This document shows, piece after piece, positions 1 through 8,715 of a stretch of 64,000 nt of DNA. The notes under the pieces are model-generated. The model saw nothing but the letters and a program-made list of their open reading frames with translations, had not been told where the DNA came from and searched no databases. Position 1 is the first letter of the stretch. Every line of letters begins with the position of its first letter. A program made the position numbers and the translations under genes. Source of the DNA: Microbacterium trichothecenolyticum. Lineage in GTDB: Bacteria; Actinomycetota; Actinomycetes; Actinomycetales; Microbacteriaceae. The DNA is taken from positions 226,306 to 290,305 of the forward strand of contig NZ_JYJA01000036.1 of assembly GCF_000956465.1 (NCBI RefSeq). The letters run 5' to 3'.

Positions 1-2
1 TG

Positions 3-149
3 GTCTTCGCGTGCGGCGACGTCCCCGGCGGGCCGCAATGGGTGCGCCTCGCCGTCGACGGCGCCGAGAGCCGGCTCATCCTGTTGAGCCCGAAGATCCC
101 GCCGGACCCGCCCGCGTTCGATCCGGTGCAGAGGATCACGGTCCCATGA
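3..149 (+). CDS. C-terminal end of a DUF4255 / Afp16-Pvc16-like tube-terminator protein (partial)
   Basis: An open frame enters from the left edge and gives 48 residues before a TGA that overlaps the next ATG (ATGA, 146-149). The visible tail contains VRLAVDGAESRLI and ends AFDPVQRITVP. I recall this pattern from the immunoglobulin-like C-terminus of DUF4255 proteins, which cap the inner tube and sheath of contractile injection systems. Its place directly before the AAA+ ATPase fits, since Afp16 and Afp15 type genes are commonly neighbours. The assignment rests on a short tail and on context, so it is tentative. The start and most of the gene lie outside the window. Confidence 0.5.
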   Translation, partial: VFACGDVPGGPQWVRLAVDGAESRLILLSPKIPPDPPAFDPVQRITVP

Positions 150-2017
150 GCACCACCGCCGCATTCGGCGAGCCGGACCCGCCGCGCGACGCACCGCGCG
201 AGCGGCTCGTGTCGGAGCTCGCCCGCATCGCGGCGCTGCTGCGCGGCAATGACGCGCCCCGACCCAGGACCGACGACTCACCGCTTGCGGACCTCGGCCA
301 CCGGCTCGGGCTCTCCGCGTTCGAGTGCGACGTGCTCATGCTCGCCGCCGCCGTGGAACTGGACGCGCAGGTGGCGTCTGATGTGGCGGCGGCGCAGGGC
401 GGGACGCCGTCGCCGACCTTCGGGCTCGCGCTCTCGGTGCTGCCCGCGGCGCACTGGGACGCGCTCTCGCCCGACCGGCCCCTGCGACGTCGGCGGCTGG
501 TGAGGCTCGGGGCCGGCGACATCCTGGCGCTGCGTCCCCTCCGCATCGACGAAGCCGTGCTGCACCGCCTCACCGGCCTCGGGCCGGGCCGTCTCGACGG
601 ACTCGTCGCCGACCTGCTCGCGGGCGGCCTCACCGCGGCGCAGACCGCGCTGGCCGATGAGCTCGCCGCCGCGGTGCGCGCGGTCGACGGGCGGGTGCTC
701 GTGCGGCTCGACGGCGCGGATGCCGACACGCGAGCGGGCGTCGTCGCCCGCCTGGCGGCGTCCCTCGGGGGCGGCGTGCTCTCCGTGCGGGATGCCGCGG
801 CCGCCGAGCGCGACCCGGCCGACACCGCCGCCGTGCTCGACCGGGAGGCTGTCCTCGACGGGCGGCTCATCGCCACCGACGACGCGCGACTGCTCGCGCT
901 GCTGGAGGCCGAGGTCGTCGTCACCGACGGCCCCGGAGACGTCGCCGGCAGGGTCACCCTCGCCCGCACCGTGCCCCTGCCCACCGCAAGCGAGGAGGCG
1001 GCGCTGTGGCGCGCAGCCCTGGAGGTCGACGCGACGAGGACCGCCGACGCGATCGTCGTCGCCGAACGTGAGCTGTCGCAGCACTTCCGCCTGCCCGCGG
1101 GGGTCGTCGCCGCGGTCGCCGCCGAGTGGCTCGGCCTCACCGACCGCGATGTCGCGACCCTGCGCCGCCTTGTTCGCGAGCGCTCCCGCACGGGCTTCGG
1201 TGCGCTCGCACAGCGCATCGAGCCGCGCGCGAGGTGGGAGGATCTCGTGCTGCCCGAGGGCCAGCGCGAACTGCTGCGCGAGATCGAGCGGCACGTGCGT
1301 CACCGCGCGACCGTGCTCGACGACTGGGGGTTCGCGAGCCGCTCGGACCGCGGACTGGGGGTGACCGCGCTCTTCGCGGGCGAGAGCGGCACCGGCAAGA
1401 CGATGGCGGCCGAGGTGCTCGCCGCGTCCCTGGGCCTCGACCTCTACCGCATCGATCTCTCCGCGCTCGTGAGCAAGTACATCGGCGAGACCGAGAAGCA
1501 TCTGTCGACCGTGTTCGACGCTGCCGAGGCATCGGGCGCCGTGCTGCTCTTCGACGAGGCGGATGCGCTGTTCGGCAAGCGCAGCGACGTCAAGGACAGC
1601 CACGATCGCTACGCGAACCTCGAGGTCGCGTACCTGCTGCAGCGTATGGAGTCCTATCGGGGCCTGGCGATCCTCACCACGAACCTGCGGGGCAACGTCG
1701 ACCGGGCGTTCCTTCGCCGCATCCGGTTCGTCGTGCAATTCCCCTTCCCCGACGAGGCGTCGCGCGCCGAGATCTGGCGGCGCGTGTTCCCGGCCGCGAC
1801 GCCGCTCGCGGACGTCGATCCTGCGGCGCTCGCCCGCATCCAGCTCAGCGGCGGCGCCATCCGGCAGATCGCCCTCTCGGCGGCCTTCGCCGCCGCCGGC
1901 GAGGGCGTCGCCGTCGGTGCCGAGCACCTGCTGCGCGCCGCCACGCGCGAGGCGGCGAAGTCCGAGCGCGCGCTCACCGCCACAGAGACCGGGGCGCTCC
2001 GAGGCGGTGCGAGATGA
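146..2017 (+). CDS. eCIS-associated AAA+ ATPase (Afp15/Pvc15-like)
   Basis: This 623-aa protein has one C-terminal AAA+ module: Walker A GESGTGKT at residues 412-419, Walker B LLFDEADALFG starting near residue 467, a sensor-1 like ILTTNL and an RAFLRRIRF arginine-finger region. The first 370 residues are Ala/Leu/Arg-rich and probably form an adaptor region. ATPases of this type are found in nearly all extracellular contractile injection systems and are thought to act in particle assembly or cargo loading rather than in sheath recycling. The ATG at 146 was chosen over longer in-frame starts because it overlaps the stop of the upstream gene, the arrangement used through the rest of the block. 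The 3' end overlaps the next gene by ATGA. Confidence 0.9.
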   Translation: MSTTAAFGEPDPPRDAPRERLVSELARIAALLRGNDAPRPRTDDSPLADLGHRLGLSAFECDVLMLAAAVELDAQVASDVAAAQGGTPSPTFGLALSVLPAAHWDALSPDRPLRRRRLVRLGAGDILALRPLRIDEAVLHRLTGLGPGRLDGLVADLLAGGLTAAQTALADELAAAVRAVDGRVLVRLDGADADTRAGVVARLAASLGGGVLSVRDAAAAERDPADTAAVLDREAVLDGRLIATDDARLLALLEAEVVVTDGPGDVAGRVTLARTVPLPTASEEAALWRAALEVDATRTADAIVVAERELSQHFRLPAGVVAAVAAEWLGLTDRDVATLRRLVRERSRTGFGALAQRIEPRARWEDLVLPEGQRELLREIERHVRHRATVLDDWGFASRSDRGLGVTALFAGESGTGKTMAAEVLAASLGLDLYRIDLSALVSKYIGETEKHLSTVFDAAEASGAVLLFDEADALFGKRSDVKDSHDRYANLEVAYLLQRMESYRGLAILTTNLRGNVDRAFLRRIRFVVQFPFPDEASRAEIWRRVFPAATPLADVDPAALARIQLSGGAIRQIALSAAFAAAGEGVAVGAEHLLRAATREAAKSERALTATETGALRGGAR

Positions 2018-2274
2018 CGCGCATCGACATCGACATCGAGCGCCTCGTGCTGCGGGGCGTTCCGGCCGAGCTCGCCGAGGGGATCGGGCCGCTCATCGCG
2101 GAGCGCCTGAGCGAGCTGGCGACCGCCGACCGGCGCGGCGACGAGCCGCCGCGCTGGGCCGCCGCGCCGCGCCGTGCGCGGCCGGTGACCGATCGCGAGG
2201 ACCTCGCCGCCCAGGTGGCGCGCAGCACGTGGGCGACGGCCCGCGACCGGATCCGGGAAGGGGCGCCGCGATGA
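2014..2274 (+). CDS. Small eCIS-cluster protein of 86 aa, function unknown
   Basis: The gene overlaps the ATPase and the following DUF4157 gene by four bases at each end, so it is held tightly inside the operon. The N-terminal 35 residues (IDIDIERLVLRGVPAELAE) look like an amphipathic beta-helix segment, followed by a basic and Pro-rich tail with a second helix (DLAAQVARSTWATARDRI). I recall short proteins with an IxIERLVLxG start beside DUF4157 genes in other contractile injection clusters, but no activity is known to me. A role as adaptor or chaperone between ATPase and cargo is only a positional inference. Confidence 0.65.
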   Translation: MTRIDIDIERLVLRGVPAELAEGIGPLIAERLSELATADRRGDEPPRWAAAPRRARPVTDREDLAAQVARSTWATARDRIREGAPR

Positions 2275-5200
2275 GCAGGACTCCCGCTCCCCCGGCGAAG
2301 GGCACGGATGCCGCACCCCCGCGGCGCGTGTCGCATCGCCACGACGCGACGGAGCGCCAGGCCGACCGGGCCGCGGACATCGTCGCTCGCGGCGGGAGCG
2401 TGACGGGCTGGTCGTTCGCGACCGTGCCGGCCGAGGCATCCGTCCATCGTGACGAGGACCAGCCCAAGAAGCTCGAGGACAAGCCGCGACCCCAGGCGGA
2501 GGCCTACAAGGAGGGCGCGGGCAAGGCGGTGGAGGCGGCCACCGAGACCGAGCTGCCCAGCGGCAAGAAGGTCCGCGAGGTCATCGAGGACAGCCCGCTG
2601 CTGTCGGCCGTCGCCGCGAGCGGCCTCGCGGTCTCTGGGAAGGATGTAACGCTGCCGCTCGGGTCGATTCCGAAGGTCAAGGACATCGTGCCGCCCGGTC
2701 TGAGCGTCGGTGTGAGGGCCGAGGGCGTCCCCGGGCTTCTCGCGGGCGATCCGCGCCCGGGCGGCCGCGGCGTGGGCTTCGGCGACGTCGGGCTCGGACT
2801 CACGCTCGGCTACACGGAGCAGTTGCCCAAGGGAGGCGGGAAGCGACAGAGCGCGGCCGACAGGAAGACGGCGGCGATCGCCGCCGACACCGCACGGCTG
2901 AGGAACGACCCGATCATCAAGAGCCTCCAGGCGCAACAGGACAAGAAGGTCAGCGACGCCGCGATCGCGTCCGTCGTGGCGCGGCAGAAGTTCGCCCCGG
3001 CCGGTCAGGTGCCAGGTCTCCCCTTCCCACTCGTGCCGCCGCTCGCCGCGCCGAAGTCCGAACAGCAGAAGAAGCCCGAGGACGCCGTCAAGGCGGAGGA
3101 GCAGAAGAAGCGCGAAGAGGTGCAGCGTGCCCCGGCGACGACGAGCGAGGCGGCGCCCACGGAGGATTTCGACACGACGGGAGTGGATGCCGCGACCCGA
3201 GGCGGCGGCCGGGCGCTGGATCCGAGCCTCAGGCATTCGATGGAGGCGCGCTTCGGCTACGACTTCTCGTCGGTGAGGCTGCACGACGACCCGCAGGCGG
3301 CGAGCGCAGCCGCCGGAGTCGACGCCACGGCGTTCACCGTCGGTGAGCACATCGTGTTCGGCTCGGGCCGCTTCGACCCGTCGAACCCGGCGGGTCGGCA
3401 CCTCATCGCCCACGAGCTCGCCCACGTCGTCCAGCAGCGTGGGGGCGCCGCACCACGCTCCACCGGGGCACCGGCCCGCGTGCAGCGGCGGAGCTTCTGG
3501 GAGAAGCTTGCGGTCTTCTTCGGCGCCGAGGGCTCATGGAGCGACGCCGAGCTCCTGGCCTACGTGAAGGCGATCACGAAGGCCGGATCGCACGACGGCT
3601 CGTACGACGCCGACAACAAGGCCCGCGCGGTCGTGCGCAGATGGAAGGCCGGCAGCCCGGGATGGGAGCTCACGGGGAAGCAGATGGGCCTGCTCATCGA
3701 CGAGATGATCGACGGACCCACACTCGACGACGACGAGGACGCCATCCTCGATCTCGTCGAGCTCGCCACGCCGGACGAACTGCTGGTGGTGTTCCGCGAA
3801 CCGGCGAAGCGCTACGCGTCGCTCGAGGACAATCTCCATGGCGCCCAGCAGGATCGCCTCGACGATCTCGTCGCCCGGCGCTTCGCCGGAGGGGGCAAGG
3901 CTCTCTCCCGGGGAACCGTCGAAGTGGTCGGGCCCGAGATCCCCGCCGGGTCGCCGTCCTTCGCGTTCGACGGCGCCCGCTTCGACGCCCGGTTCGAGGA
4001 GGACTACTACGGCGACGACCCCGCTGCGGTCGTCGCCCGCCTCTCCCCCGCCGATCGCCGGAAGGCGCGGGACCATGTGCTGCACGCGACGCGCCCCCGA
4101 TGGCAGGGCGAGTTCGAGGCGGTCACCCGGGAGCGCGTCGCGGCGACGGACGACGCCGAGCGCCGGCGGCTCGCGAAGAAGGAGCGGAAGCTGCGTCACA
4201 GAGTCCGCGCACTCGACCTGTTCATCGCCGACACGCTTCATCGCGACCTGCCCGCCTCCGCCGACGACGCCCTCGCCACCACCTCGCCGGTCTCCGGCGA
4301 CAAGGCGAAGGCAGCGCGCGACGCGCTCACCCCGCCTCGCCCGGTGAAGCCGAAGCCGACGCCACCCACCACACCGCCGGACCCCGCGACACCGCCGACG
4401 GCCGCGTCGACCACGGCATCGGCGAAGCCGAAGAAGTCGGCCGCTGAACGCCGCAGGGAAGCAGCGGCGAAGCGCAAGGAGGAGGCCGCTCGCAGGAAGG
4501 CCGAAGCCGAGGCGAAGGCGAAGGAGGAAGCCGAGCGCAAGGCGATGTTCGCGCCCGGAGGCAAGTACCGCACGCTGGTCGCAGCGGCCCTGGCGGTGAA
4601 GATCGACAAGGCTTACGAGAGCGCCCGCGCGGCGGGCACCGCGTCCAAGCCCTCCGAGATAGAGCGCATGGCGAAGCCTGCGAAGGATGCGACCGACGGC
4701 GTCTTCGGCAACTTCTACAACCCGGGTGCGCGGCCCGAGTTGACCTTCGGCGGCGACGGCAAGCCGCAGACGCTGTTCTCCTGGCACCACCGGCAGACCA
4801 CCGCCGTCAAGTCCGCCGATCCGGCCGACCGCGTCGCGTGGGCCCTGCAGCAGATCCGCTACTACTTCCGCTCGGACGCCGCGTTCGACGCCATCAACGC
4901 CGAGTGCGACGCGCGGCCAGAGACGATCGGCGACAAGCGCAACGACGAGGCGCAGGCACTGGAGGACGTAGCCCAGGCCGCCGTGGTCGACGGGGTGAGC
5001 GAGAAGTGGGAGGACGATCCCCAGACCACCGCCGACAAGCTCATCTACATCGACCGCAACTGGGGCGGAGCACAGGTCGGGGGGCAGATCTACGTGGACA
5101 TGTTCCAGACCGGCGACGTCGACGAGGACCGCGCGGCACGGTGGGACATGTTCCAGACCCTCATCCACGAGTACGGCCACACCCTCGCACACGCGGACTA

Positions 5201-5522
5201 CCGGCGGTACGCCGTGAGGCTGAAGGAGAAGTCGGAGCGGGAGTGGAACACCCTCATGGAGGGCGTCGACAGCCTGCTCACGGATGTCGTGTGGTCGAAG
5301 AGCGGTCGTCGGCTCCTGTCGCACCGGCCGACGCGCGAGTCGGTCGAGGGCAGATCCTGGGCCGCGCTGCCACCCATCACCGTGACCCCACCCGGCGCGT
5401 ACACCTCGATCACCGAGGCGCAGCGCCTCGTCGACGTCGTGGGCGCCGACAACGTGTGGACGGCCTACTTCCTGGGCAAAGTCGACCGCATCGGCGGCAC
5501 GGCGAGCGGGAGTCGGCCATGA
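2271..5522 (+). CDS. Large DUF4157 protein with C-terminal HExxH metallopeptidase domain; candidate eCIS cargo
   Basis: The 1083-aa protein has several visible parts. Residues 1-60 are polar and carry HDATERQADRAAD and then TGWSFATVP (45-53). Residues 60-310 are low in recognisable motifs and hold a Lys/Glu/Gln-rich stretch. A DUF4157 domain occupies about 313-392 with HELAH at 381-385. A Pro/Thr then Lys/Glu/Arg-rich linker, likely coiled coil, spans about 690-765. The C-terminal domain holds HEYGH at 966-970 and LMEG with Glu997, a gluzincin-like zinc site. DUF4157 is a domain commonly associated with eCIS toxins. The protein lacks a signal peptide, as expected of cargo loaded inside the cell. 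Which host molecule it would cut is unknown. It overlaps both neighbours by four bases. Confidence 0.85.
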   Translation: MSRTPAPPAKGTDAAPPRRVSHRHDATERQADRAADIVARGGSVTGWSFATVPAEASVHRDEDQPKKLEDKPRPQAEAYKEGAGKAVEAATETELPSGKKVREVIEDSPLLSAVAASGLAVSGKDVTLPLGSIPKVKDIVPPGLSVGVRAEGVPGLLAGDPRPGGRGVGFGDVGLGLTLGYTEQLPKGGGKRQSAADRKTAAIAADTARLRNDPIIKSLQAQQDKKVSDAAIASVVARQKFAPAGQVPGLPFPLVPPLAAPKSEQQKKPEDAVKAEEQKKREEVQRAPATTSEAAPTEDFDTTGVDAATRGGGRALDPSLRHSMEARFGYDFSSVRLHDDPQAASAAAGVDATAFTVGEHIVFGSGRFDPSNPAGRHLIAHELAHVVQQRGGAAPRSTGAPARVQRRSFWEKLAVFFGAEGSWSDAELLAYVKAITKAGSHDGSYDADNKARAVVRRWKAGSPGWELTGKQMGLLIDEMIDGPTLDDDEDAILDLVELATPDELLVVFREPAKRYASLEDNLHGAQQDRLDDLVARRFAGGGKALSRGTVEVVGPEIPAGSPSFAFDGARFDARFEEDYYGDDPAAVVARLSPADRRKARDHVLHATRPRWQGEFEAVTRERVAATDDAERRRLAKKERKLRHRVRALDLFIADTLHRDLPASADDALATTSPVSGDKAKAARDALTPPRPVKPKPTPPTTPPDPATPPTAASTTASAKPKKSAAERRREAAAKRKEEAARRKAEAEAKAKEEAERKAMFAPGGKYRTLVAAALAVKIDKAYESARAAGTASKPSEIERMAKPAKDATDGVFGNFYNPGARPELTFGGDGKPQTLFSWHHRQTTAVKSADPADRVAWALQQIRYYFRSDAAFDAINAECDARPETIGDKRNDEAQALEDVAQAAVVDGVSEKWEDDPQTTADKLIYIDRNWGGAQVGGQIYVDMFQTGDVDEDRAARWDMFQTLIHEYGHTLAHADYRRYAVRLKEKSEREWNTLMEGVDSLLTDVVWSKSGRRLLSHRPTRESVEGRSWAALPPITVTPPGAYTSITEAQRLVDVVGADNVWTAYFLGKVDRIGGTASGSRP

Positions 5523-6019
5523 CGGATGCGCTCTCACGGCTCCTCGACGCCGCCGACGTGTCGGGGTGGACCGGCCTGCCCGCCGACGCCGCGGAGACGC
5601 TCGGCATCGTGGCCGGCACCGCATCGACGTTCGACGGGCTGCTGGGCGATCCGCCCGCGGTCACCTCGTGGGTCCCGCTCGCGACACGGTCGTTCAGCGA
5701 CGGCTTGCGCGCGTGGGTCCGGGAGGGCCGCGTCGTCCTGGTCGAGGGCGTCATGCCCGTGGACGGTGACGGAGGCCTTCTCGCCATCCCCGAGCTCGGC
5801 GAACCCGACGCCGAGCTCGACCACGTGTTCGGGCCGCTGACGATCACCGGCGGCGAGCGCGTCTACGCCGCGCGCGGTCTCGCCGTCTGCGTCAATCCGA
5901 ACAGCGGTGTGCTGCTCGCGGTGCGCGGATACGCGCCGACGACGCCCGAGGACTACCGCCGGCGTCTGAGGCCCGTTCCGGTGCCGGAGCTGCGTTTCGC
6001 GGGACGGGGTGCGCCGTGA
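5519..6019 (+). CDS. Unknown 166-aa protein between the two DUF4157 genes
   Basis: I do not recognise a family. The protein is acidic and hydrophobic, with segments such as WVREGRVVLVEGVMPVDGDG and GLAVCVNPNSGVLLAVRGYA that predict beta strands, and no signal peptide or membrane helix. It ends with a Pro-rich tail (RPVPVPELRF). It overlaps the peptidase gene before it (ATGA) and the second peptidase gene after it (GTGA), so all three should be made together. Position suggests a cognate inhibitor, immunity protein or loading chaperone for one of the peptidases. That is inference only. Confidence 0.6.
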   Translation: MTDALSRLLDAADVSGWTGLPADAAETLGIVAGTASTFDGLLGDPPAVTSWVPLATRSFSDGLRAWVREGRVVLVEGVMPVDGDGGLLAIPELGEPDAELDHVFGPLTITGGERVYAARGLAVCVNPNSGVLLAVRGYAPTTPEDYRRRLRPVPVPELRFAGRGAP

Positions 6020-7698
6020 GTCTCGCGCATGTCCACTCCGCTGCTCCCGCGTCCGATCGCCCGAGCGGGGTGCACGCGGTCGGGCATGCGGACGCGCCCG
6101 CCGAGCGCATGGCGGAGCGGTTCGCCGAGGCATCCGTCGCCGCTGCTCCGTCCCTCACCGGCTGGTCGTTCGCGGCGGTGCCCACGCACGGGTCGGCAGC
6201 ATCGACAGAGCTCGACGTCCGGCTCGACGGCGAGGGGCGCGCCCTCGACTCGGCCGAGCGGCTGGCTGCGCCACCGGGCCTCGACGCGAGCGACGTCCGC
6301 GTGCATACGGATGCCGCGGCCGCCGACACCGCCGAGCGCGCGGGTGCGGAGGCGCTCACGGTCGGCCGTCGCATCGCGTTCGCGCCGGGGCGTGAGCAGC
6401 GCGGCACCGAGGAGGGCCGGCGCAGGCTCTCGCACGAGCTCGCTCACGTCGCGCAGCACCGGGTCAGCGGTCCTCCCATCGTGCGCCGTCAGCCGAAGGC
6501 TCCTGTCGCGCCGGCGACGACGCTCATGGCCCTCCCGGAGGCCGATCGCAAGCGCATTCAGATCACGGCGGACATGCCGGTGAGCATCCCGTCGCCCGAC
6601 ACGTCGTTCCAGGCGAACGCCACGCCGTACACGCCGCCCGCGAAGACGACGATCACGATCGACGGCTCGGCGAGCGCGGTGCCGGCGAAGGGCATGCAGA
6701 ATCTCGTCGGGCAGCTGATGGATGCCACGCCCACAGTGCTGCCGGAGAACAGCACGATCACCCTCAGGCTCGACCTCGCCAAGCACGGCGGGATCGACGG
6801 GCTCTACCGCTTCACCCACACCGCGCCGCCGGCACCCGCCGGTGGGACGGCGACGACGAGGGTGCTCGTCGAACAGCTCGGCGCCGCGACCGCACCGCCC
6901 GGTCAGGCGGTCCCCGGACCGCCCGAACCCGGAAAGAAGCCGCCGCCCGACCCGATCGCCGGGAGGATCAAGACCGCCGGCATCACGCATTCCCTCACCG
7001 GCGGCCAGCTCGAAGCCCTGCGCGGCGCGGTGTCACGTGTCCCCGCGGCGCATCTCGCCCTCGTGCAGGGCATCACCGTTGTCGTCGGCGACCCGCCCGC
7101 GGGAGAGGACGGGGAGTACGACGCGGGAACGCATACCGTCACGATCCGCAAGACCGCCTTCGACGCGTCCGACGTGCGCTTCGCCGGCAAGGGCTCCGCT
7201 CTCTCTTACGCATCGCAGGTGATCCTCCACGAGATCGGGCATGCGATCGATGACCGCAACATGCGCAAGGCGATGGCGAAGTACACATCCGCCGGCGCGG
7301 CCCAGGCGGCCACGCTCGCGAAGCACGCCGACGCCGCCGGCAACTACCCTCTGGGCGGTCCGGCAGAGAAGGCGATCAAGGCTGCGGAGGGCGCGACCAA
7401 GACCGCGCGAGATGCCCTCGCCGCGACGACGACGGAGTCCGGGTCGACCGTCAGCTTCAGCGGCACCACCGCGAACGTCGACGAGGGCGGCGACGCCAAG
7501 GGCAAGCCGTTCCGCGAGGCGACGGAGAGGGACGGGGGCGCGGCGACCCAGTACGGCACCACCGCCTGGAAGGAGAGCTACGCCGAGGCGTATGCGCTGT
7601 ACGTCTCGTCCCCCGAGCTGCTGCAGTCCCTGCGTCCGGCGACCTACGCGTACTTCGACAGCGCGCTCCCGAAAGACAAGGCGGCGAAGCGGCCATGA
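6016..7698 (+). CDS. Second DUF4157 protein with C-terminal HEIGH metallopeptidase-like domain; candidate eCIS cargo
   Basis: The 560-aa protein starts at a GTG that overlaps the previous stop. Residues 25-56 carry DAPAERMAERFAE and TGWSFAAVP (48-56), matching the start of the larger DUF4157 protein at 2271-5522. A DUF4157 domain follows at about 77-150 with HELAH at 140-144. After a Pro-rich hinge (PGPPEPGKKPPPDP) a C-terminal domain has HEIGH at 405-409 and a WKESYAEAYALY segment near residues 518-529, where Glu520 or Glu524 could be the third zinc ligand. Segments around 190-290 look like a beta-rich insert. No signal peptide is seen. It is likely a second, smaller cargo protein of the same particle. 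Substrate unknown. Confidence 0.82.
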   Translation: MSLAHVHSAAPASDRPSGVHAVGHADAPAERMAERFAEASVAAAPSLTGWSFAAVPTHGSAASTELDVRLDGEGRALDSAERLAAPPGLDASDVRVHTDAAAADTAERAGAEALTVGRRIAFAPGREQRGTEEGRRRLSHELAHVAQHRVSGPPIVRRQPKAPVAPATTLMALPEADRKRIQITADMPVSIPSPDTSFQANATPYTPPAKTTITIDGSASAVPAKGMQNLVGQLMDATPTVLPENSTITLRLDLAKHGGIDGLYRFTHTAPPAPAGGTATTRVLVEQLGAATAPPGQAVPGPPEPGKKPPPDPIAGRIKTAGITHSLTGGQLEALRGAVSRVPAAHLALVQGITVVVGDPPAGEDGEYDAGTHTVTIRKTAFDASDVRFAGKGSALSYASQVILHEIGHAIDDRNMRKAMAKYTSAGAAQAATLAKHADAAGNYPLGGPAEKAIKAAEGATKTARDALAATTTESGSTVSFSGTTANVDEGGDAKGKPFREATERDGGAATQYGTTAWKESYAEAYALYVSSPELLQSLRPATYAYFDSALPKDKAAKRP

Positions 7699-8339
7699 CT
7701 TCACCCCGGCTCATCAAGGGCGGCCTCGTGCAGGTCGACGTCAAGAGCGGGCGGACGCTGCGCACGATCGCCCTGCAGTACAACCCCGACTCCCTCAGTC
7801 GCACGATGCAGGTGCAGGCGGCGGGCGAGTCGGGGGGCGACAGATCCCAAGCGCTGCGCATCATGGGCGCTGCGGCCGAGACCATCAAGGTCGAGGCCGA
7901 GATCGACGCGACCGATCGGCTCGAACACCCCGATCAGAACCGGACGGCGGCCGAGGTCGGCATCCATCCGCAGCTCGCTGCGCTCGAGCTGCTCGTGCAG
8001 CCCACGAGCGACGCGCTGCAGGGCAACGACTCGATCGCCCGTGGCGGCGCGCTCGAGGTGCTCGCGATCGAGACGCCCCTGCTGCTGTTCGTGTGGGGAC
8101 CGAACCGCGTCGTGCCGGTGCGCATCACCGACCTCTCCATCACGGAAGACGCGTTCGACGCGCAGCTCAACCCGATCCGGGCGACGGTCTCGCTCGGCAT
8201 GAGGGTACTCACCGTCGACGACCTCGGTTTCGAGCACCGCGGCGGTCAGCTGTTCATGGCGCACCTCCGCTCCCGCGAGGCGCTCGCCAAGCAGGCCGGC
8301 TCGGCGCCGCCGTCGGCGCTGGGCGTGAAGGAGCTCTGA
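7695..8339 (+). CDS. CIS tube-type protein (Afp7/Pvc7-like, lacking a LysM tail)
   Basis: The 214-aa protein contains TIALQYNPDSLSRTM near residue 25, the hallmark xxxQYNPxxLxRT of the contractile injection system tube-protein domain found in Afp7/Pvc7-like baseplate proteins. In phage T4 terms this is the gp53/gp54-like layer that ties the hub to the first tube ring. The rest is a mix of beta strands, with PVRITDLSITEDAFD and ATVSLGMRVLTVDDL typical of the family. Here the LysM-like part is encoded by the next gene instead of being fused. It overlaps the DUF4157 gene before it by four bases. Confidence 0.8.
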   Translation: MTSPRLIKGGLVQVDVKSGRTLRTIALQYNPDSLSRTMQVQAAGESGGDRSQALRIMGAAAETIKVEAEIDATDRLEHPDQNRTAAEVGIHPQLAALELLVQPTSDALQGNDSIARGGALEVLAIETPLLLFVWGPNRVVPVRITDLSITEDAFDAQLNPIRATVSLGMRVLTVDDLGFEHRGGQLFMAHLRSREALAKQAGSAPPSALGVKEL

Positions 8340-8340
8340 C

Positions 8341-8715
8341 ATGGTGGATCCGCTGCAGCAGCTGCTCTCGGCCGGCGTCGTGCCGCAGAATCCGCTGCCG
8401 CCCACGAGCCGGTACGCCGGTGTCGGCACCGCCCAGCACGTGGCCGACGCGGAGCCCGGCGTCGAGCCCGTGCCCGTCGCATTCCTGCGGCGACGGCTGG
8501 TGCCGAAGCCGGAGCGCTTCAGCACCCTCTACGAGGTGCGGTGCGTCGAGGGCGACCGGCGCGACCTCCTCGCGGCCCGGCACTACGGCGACCCTGAACT
8601 GTGGTGGCGCCTCGCCGACGCCAACGGCGTGATCGACCCCGCCGGCATGGCCGGCCCTCCCGGGCGTGTCGTGCGCGTCACCCTGCCCGTCGACATGAGG
8701 GGGGCCGATGGCTGA
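8341..8715 (+). CDS. Small LysM-like / gp53-like tail protein of the eCIS hub
   Basis: The 124-aa protein contains RRDLLAARHYGDPELWWRLA followed by DANG, a pattern seen in LysM-like tail and baseplate wedge proteins that stack on the hub. The first 45 residues are Pro/Val-rich and lack a clear fold. One base separates it from the preceding tube-type gene and its last eight bases overlap the hub gene, so it belongs to the same transcript. Together with its neighbour it probably does what a single longer Afp7-like protein does elsewhere. Confidence 0.72.
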   Translation: MVDPLQQLLSAGVVPQNPLPPTSRYAGVGTAQHVADAEPGVEPVPVAFLRRRLVPKPERFSTLYEVRCVEGDRRDLLAARHYGDPELWWRLADANGVIDPAGMAGPPGRVVRVTLPVDMRGADG

